Below, in pieces: positions 22,024 through 24,334 of a DNA stretch of 24,334 nucleotides. Each line of letters opens with the position of its first letter. Position 1 is the stretch's first letter. Source of the stretch: Candidatus Dadabacteria bacterium UBA2774. Lineage in GTDB: Bacteria > Desulfobacterota_D > UBA1144 > Nemesobacterales > UBA2774. Below the pieces are notes generated by a model, which had not been told where the DNA came from, made no database searches, and saw only the letters and a list, made by a program, of their open reading frames with translations. A program made the position numbers and the translations under genes. The stretch is from the NCBI GenBank assembly GCA_002352485.1, contig DEIM01000193.1:6122-30455 (forward strand). Reading direction: 5' to 3'.

Positions 22024-22122
22024 ATGGGAATAGTACAGATCGAATATAAGGCGCTGAGGAGCAATAGAGAAAGAATTTCTGTAAGGATAATTCAACCCAA
22101 ACTTGAGATGGATACTCTATGA
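22024..22122 (+). CDS. 32-residue small ORF overlapping the next gene by ATGA
   Basis: An ATG at 22024 opens a 32-codon frame (MGIVQIEYKALRSNRER..., ending KLEMDTL). Its TGA stop (22120-22122) overlaps the ATG of the next gene (22119-22121) as ATGA. That overlap is the usual arrangement for translational coupling and is the main evidence. The ribosome site is weak (AGAATAGG). The peptide is basic with alternating hydrophobic residues, as in a short beta-hairpin. No family recognised; it may also be a remnant of a longer gene. Confidence 0.4.
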   Translation: MGIVQIEYKALRSNRERISVRIIQPKLEMDTL

Positions 22123-22358
22123 TTAACTATAAAGTGGATAATTTGACCCTGATGGAAGATGAGAAATCTTTTCTCGTCGATATTACAATTGAGCTTGAGG
22201 ACTATGATATCTCAAGTGAAAATGTTTATATCTCTATCACTTTTCCTCTCGCAAACGATTCAAACGATGTCGAGGATATTAAGGAAAAAGCGGTCATTCA
22301 CGCAAAGAGCATACTTAAACGAGTACTTCTTGAAGACGCTCAGCAAGAGCTGTTCTAA
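22119..22358 (+). CDS. small acidic protein of unknown function
   Basis: A 79-residue soluble protein with no signal peptide. The N-terminal half has two or three predicted strands (INYKVDNLTL, KSFLVDITIEL, NVYISITFPLA). The C-terminal half is a long helix (VEDIKEKAVIHAKSILKRVLLEDAQQEL). This beta-beta-beta-alpha layout is common in small dsDNA- or protein-binding domains but is not diagnostic. It begins inside the stop codon of the 32-codon frame, so the two are probably translated together. The stop lies 74 bases before the convergent trkH stop, with no good terminator between them. I do not recognise a family. Confidence 0.55.
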   Translation: MINYKVDNLTLMEDEKSFLVDITIELEDYDISSENVYISITFPLANDSNDVEDIKEKAVIHAKSILKRVLLEDAQQELF

Positions 22359-22432
22359 GGGAAGTACATGACTGACCCCCCCCTCATTCTCATTTATTCA
22401 TGATGCTTATGTAGTTATGTCTTGTGCCCCAT

Positions 22433-23887
22433 TTATTTTCTCCAAAATAGGGGGGTGAAAAAGACGAGCACTGTGTAAATCTCGAGCCTCCCGAGAAGCA
22501 TCAGGAAACACAGCCAGAGTTTTGAAAAGGCAGAGAGGAATTTATAGTGATAAGCCGCGCCTACTTCTTCAAAACCAGGACCTACGTTGCCAAGCGTTGC
22601 AGTACAGGCCGAAAGCGCGCCTAAGATTGATATATCTTCAACCGATAGTATCACCAATACAGAGATTACCAAAATCACAATAAATAGAAGGAAAAAGCTC
22701 GTCACACTCGAAATAACCTCTTCACTAACCGCTTTTTTATCAATCCTTACGGGGAGCACAGCTTTTGGCATAATGAGATGGTTTATCTCTCTAACGCTTT
22801 TTTTTATGAGAACCAGGATTCTGATTACTTTTATGGAGCCTGTGGTAGAGCCTGCGCACCCGCCTATAAACATTACAGTCAATAGTGCGAATACGGCGAA
22901 TTTTGGCCAGAGGCCAAAATCTGTAGAGCTGAAGCCTGTGCCTGTTAACATGGAAACTACCTGAAAAGAGGCGTATTTGAGCGCTTCAAGATACTCCGGG
23001 TATTGACGCAGCCAGAGGTCGAGACTGACTACGAGGATAAAGATAAGAATCAGGGTTATGAAGAACTTGAACTCTGAGCTTTTTAAGAGCTTTGAAAATT
23101 TGCCTGTGAAAAATAGATAGAGAAGGAAGAAGTTTGTACCGCCGATAATCATAAATATGATTACAATAAATTCCACCATAGAGCTGTCGTAGGCCCCGAT
23201 GCTCGCGTTATATATCGAAAAGCCCCCTGTGGATATTGTGCTGAACGTTGTTGTTATCGACTCAAACGCACTCAAGCCTGTAAGATAGAGAATTACTGTT
23301 AAGAGCGCAGAAAGAGACACATATGTGAACCACAGTTTTTTTGCGGTGTCTGCAATCTGCGGGGTAAGTCTTTCAGCCGTAGGCCCCGGGGCTTCAAGGT
23401 TCACGAGCTGCATGCCTCCCACGGAGAGCTTTGGCAGCACGGCGATGGCGAGCAGGATGATGCCCATTCCTCCCAGCCACTGTGTGAAGCTCCTGTAAAA
23501 GAGCAGACCGCGCGGCAGGACCTCAATATCGGATATAATTGTGGCCCCAGTGGTGGTGTATCCGGAGATTGATTCAAATAGCGCGTCTATGGGGCTGAAG
23601 ACCGAGGGCAGAAAAAGATAGGGCAATGAGCCGAACAGGCTTGCAGCAATCCAGCATGATAGTGCGATGAAGAAAGCGTCTTTTCTGTAAAGCTCTTTTG
23701 CTTGTTTGGTTTCTTTTGTTGCTTTTTCTACTACCAGACCAAGGACCGAGGTCGTAAAAGCTGTAAGCAAAAAAATATACCAATCAGTGTCTCTGTAAAT
23801 AATTGAGCAGATCGCAGGTAGTAACTGTAGTAAACCAAAGAATTTAAGGAACTTGCCGACTACATGGAGAGACAGTTTAATATTCAT
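22433..23887 (-). CDS. trkH: TrkH/KtrB family K+ transporter subunit
   Basis: A 484-residue membrane protein, the usual TrkH length. It has four pore-loop repeats with the conserved selectivity-filter glycines: SGYTTTGATI (first), TFSTISTGGFSI (second), MLTGTGFSS (third) and TATLGNVGPGF (fourth). GGMGIILLAIAVLPKL and the C-terminal LLGRLEIYTVLVFF are also family hallmarks. It forms the K+-conducting part of the Trk system in the inner membrane and needs a TrkA/KtrA-type RCK subunit, which is not seen in this window. ATG at 23887; there is no evident Shine-Dalgarno sequence, and a TATTAT box lies only ~10 bases upstream, so the transcript could have a very short leader or start elsewhere. The gene is convergent with the small-protein pair on its left. 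Confidence 0.93.
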   Translation of the reverse strand: MNIKLSLHVVGKFLKFFGLLQLLPAICSIIYRDTDWYIFLLTAFTTSVLGLVVEKATKETKQAKELYRKDAFFIALSCWIAASLFGSLPYLFLPSVFSPIDALFESISGYTTTGATIISDIEVLPRGLLFYRSFTQWLGGMGIILLAIAVLPKLSVGGMQLVNLEAPGPTAERLTPQIADTAKKLWFTYVSLSALLTVILYLTGLSAFESITTTFSTISTGGFSIYNASIGAYDSSMVEFIVIIFMIIGGTNFFLLYLFFTGKFSKLLKSSEFKFFITLILIFILVVSLDLWLRQYPEYLEALKYASFQVVSMLTGTGFSSTDFGLWPKFAVFALLTVMFIGGCAGSTTGSIKVIRILVLIKKSVREINHLIMPKAVLPVRIDKKAVSEEVISSVTSFFLLFIVILVISVLVILSVEDISILGALSACTATLGNVGPGFEEVGAAYHYKFLSAFSKLWLCFLMLLGRLEIYTVLVFFTPLFWRK

Positions 23888-24145
23888 ATTGTTTTACATA
23901 ATACACGCTAAACCGGCCGCGGCTGAAGTCGGCTTTTGCGCCCTGGAATCGGTTGTGAACTATTATTTACGCAATATTCGCTTAGTCAGGCTACATAGGA
24001 ATAATATCTCAATATTCATCTATATCAAAAGTTTCAGGGTTGTCCGTGCGTACGTATCGCGTTGCCCGCGTGTGAGCAAGCGGGGCTTTCTTCTCTGATT
24101 ATCAAGTTGTTAATTTATTGCAGGTAGGACCATGCAGCGCTGAAA

Positions 24146-24334
24146 TCAGTAGGACGTGTCGTGCTCGTGAGGGCTGTAGGAGCCGGCAGGGGTGCATTTG
24201 TCATATAGTCCGCCGTTCTGAGCGCATTCCGCGTCACCGCTGCAGACGTAGCCTTCCCAGCAGTCGGCTCTGGGGTCCTCGGGATTATGGGAGCAGTCAC
24301 AAAGAGGCACAGCCATGATCACTTCAGGCTGTTT
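24146..24334 (-). CDS. cysteine-rich C-terminus of an unknown protein (runs off right edge)
   Basis: On the minus strand a frame is open from the window edge to TGA at 24146-24148, giving 62 codons. It reads KQPEVIMAVPLCDCSHNPED, then RADCWEGYVCSGDAECAQ, then LYDKCTPAGSY and a His-rich end HEHDTSY. It contains six cysteines within ~36 residues (C-x-C, then four single), suggesting a small disulfide-bonded or metal-binding module. An internal ATG at 24316 could be the start of a 56-residue protein, but it has no ribosome site, so a longer gene to the right is more likely. Other long frames over this stretch lack such a pattern. Not recognised. The gap 23888-24145 to trkH holds nothing I can name. 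Confidence 0.5.
   Translation of the reverse strand, partial: KQPEVIMAVPLCDCSHNPEDPRADCWEGYVCSGDAECAQNGGLYDKCTPAGSYSPHEHDTSY

Noticed and set aside
22427..22452. Hairpin CCCC...TATTTT/AAAATA...GGGG between the small gene and trkH as a bidirectional terminator
   Set aside because: It has a 3-base bulge, overlaps the trkH coding end, and has no T-tract on either strand.
24040..24100. GCCCGC...GCGGGGC stem near the right edge as a terminator of the cysteine-rich gene
   Set aside because: The T-rich tail is on the plus strand, whereas the gene is on the minus strand; the stem has a bulge and a 10-base loop.

Overview
The window comes from a moderate-GC, Gram-negative-type bacterium. Evidence: AGGAGG-like ribosome sites, sigma70-like promoters, lipobox lipoproteins, a TrkH K+ channel, a hybrid histidine kinase, and frequent TTG starts. 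I cannot place it taxonomically from sequence alone; a deltaproteobacterial or Dadabacteria-like lineage is only a guess. No rRNA, tRNA, CRISPR, IS element or phage gene was seen.

Layout. (1) 1-3.8 kb: the 3' end of an ABC-transporter permease (FtsX/MacB type), convergent with a large FAD/4Fe-4S D-2-hydroxyacid dehydrogenase of the YdiJ/Dld-II type. (2) 4.07-4.86 kb: a ZIP-family membrane protein whose usual metal ligands are largely missing. (3) 5.1-11.2 kb: a signalling block. It holds a hybrid histidine kinase (eight membrane helices, four PAS modules spaced exactly 116 codons apart, HisKA, HATPase, a degenerate and a canonical receiver), a DUF4301 protein with nucleotidyltransferase-like motifs, and a stand-alone HPt protein that probably supplies the phosphotransfer step the kinase lacks. 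(4) 11.3-14.15 kb: an M49-like protein with HDxxH instead of HExxH, and a polytopic GT-C-like membrane protein that may start at ATT. (5) 14.15-16.26 kb, minus strand: a STAND-type P-loop NTPase without a recognisable effector domain. (6) 16.5-22.4 kb: an accessory run of envelope and small proteins. It contains a small secreted protein, a membrane-anchored two-domain protein (A+B), a lipoprotein with domain A alone, a CSLREA/beta-helix surface protein, a small helical protein, a lipoprotein with domain B alone, and a two-gene micro-operon with an ATGA overlap. (7) 22.4-24.3 kb, minus strand: trkH, then the cysteine-rich C-terminus of a protein that runs off the right edge.

The most unusual content is region 6. 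One protein (17146-18387) is the fusion of two domain families that also occur nearby as separate lipoproteins. Domain A has a conserved Cys pair. Domain B begins with an almost identical 30-base block in both copies. The orphan STAND NTPase, the HDxxH M49-like protein and the ligand-poor ZIP protein are further candidates for unstudied biology.
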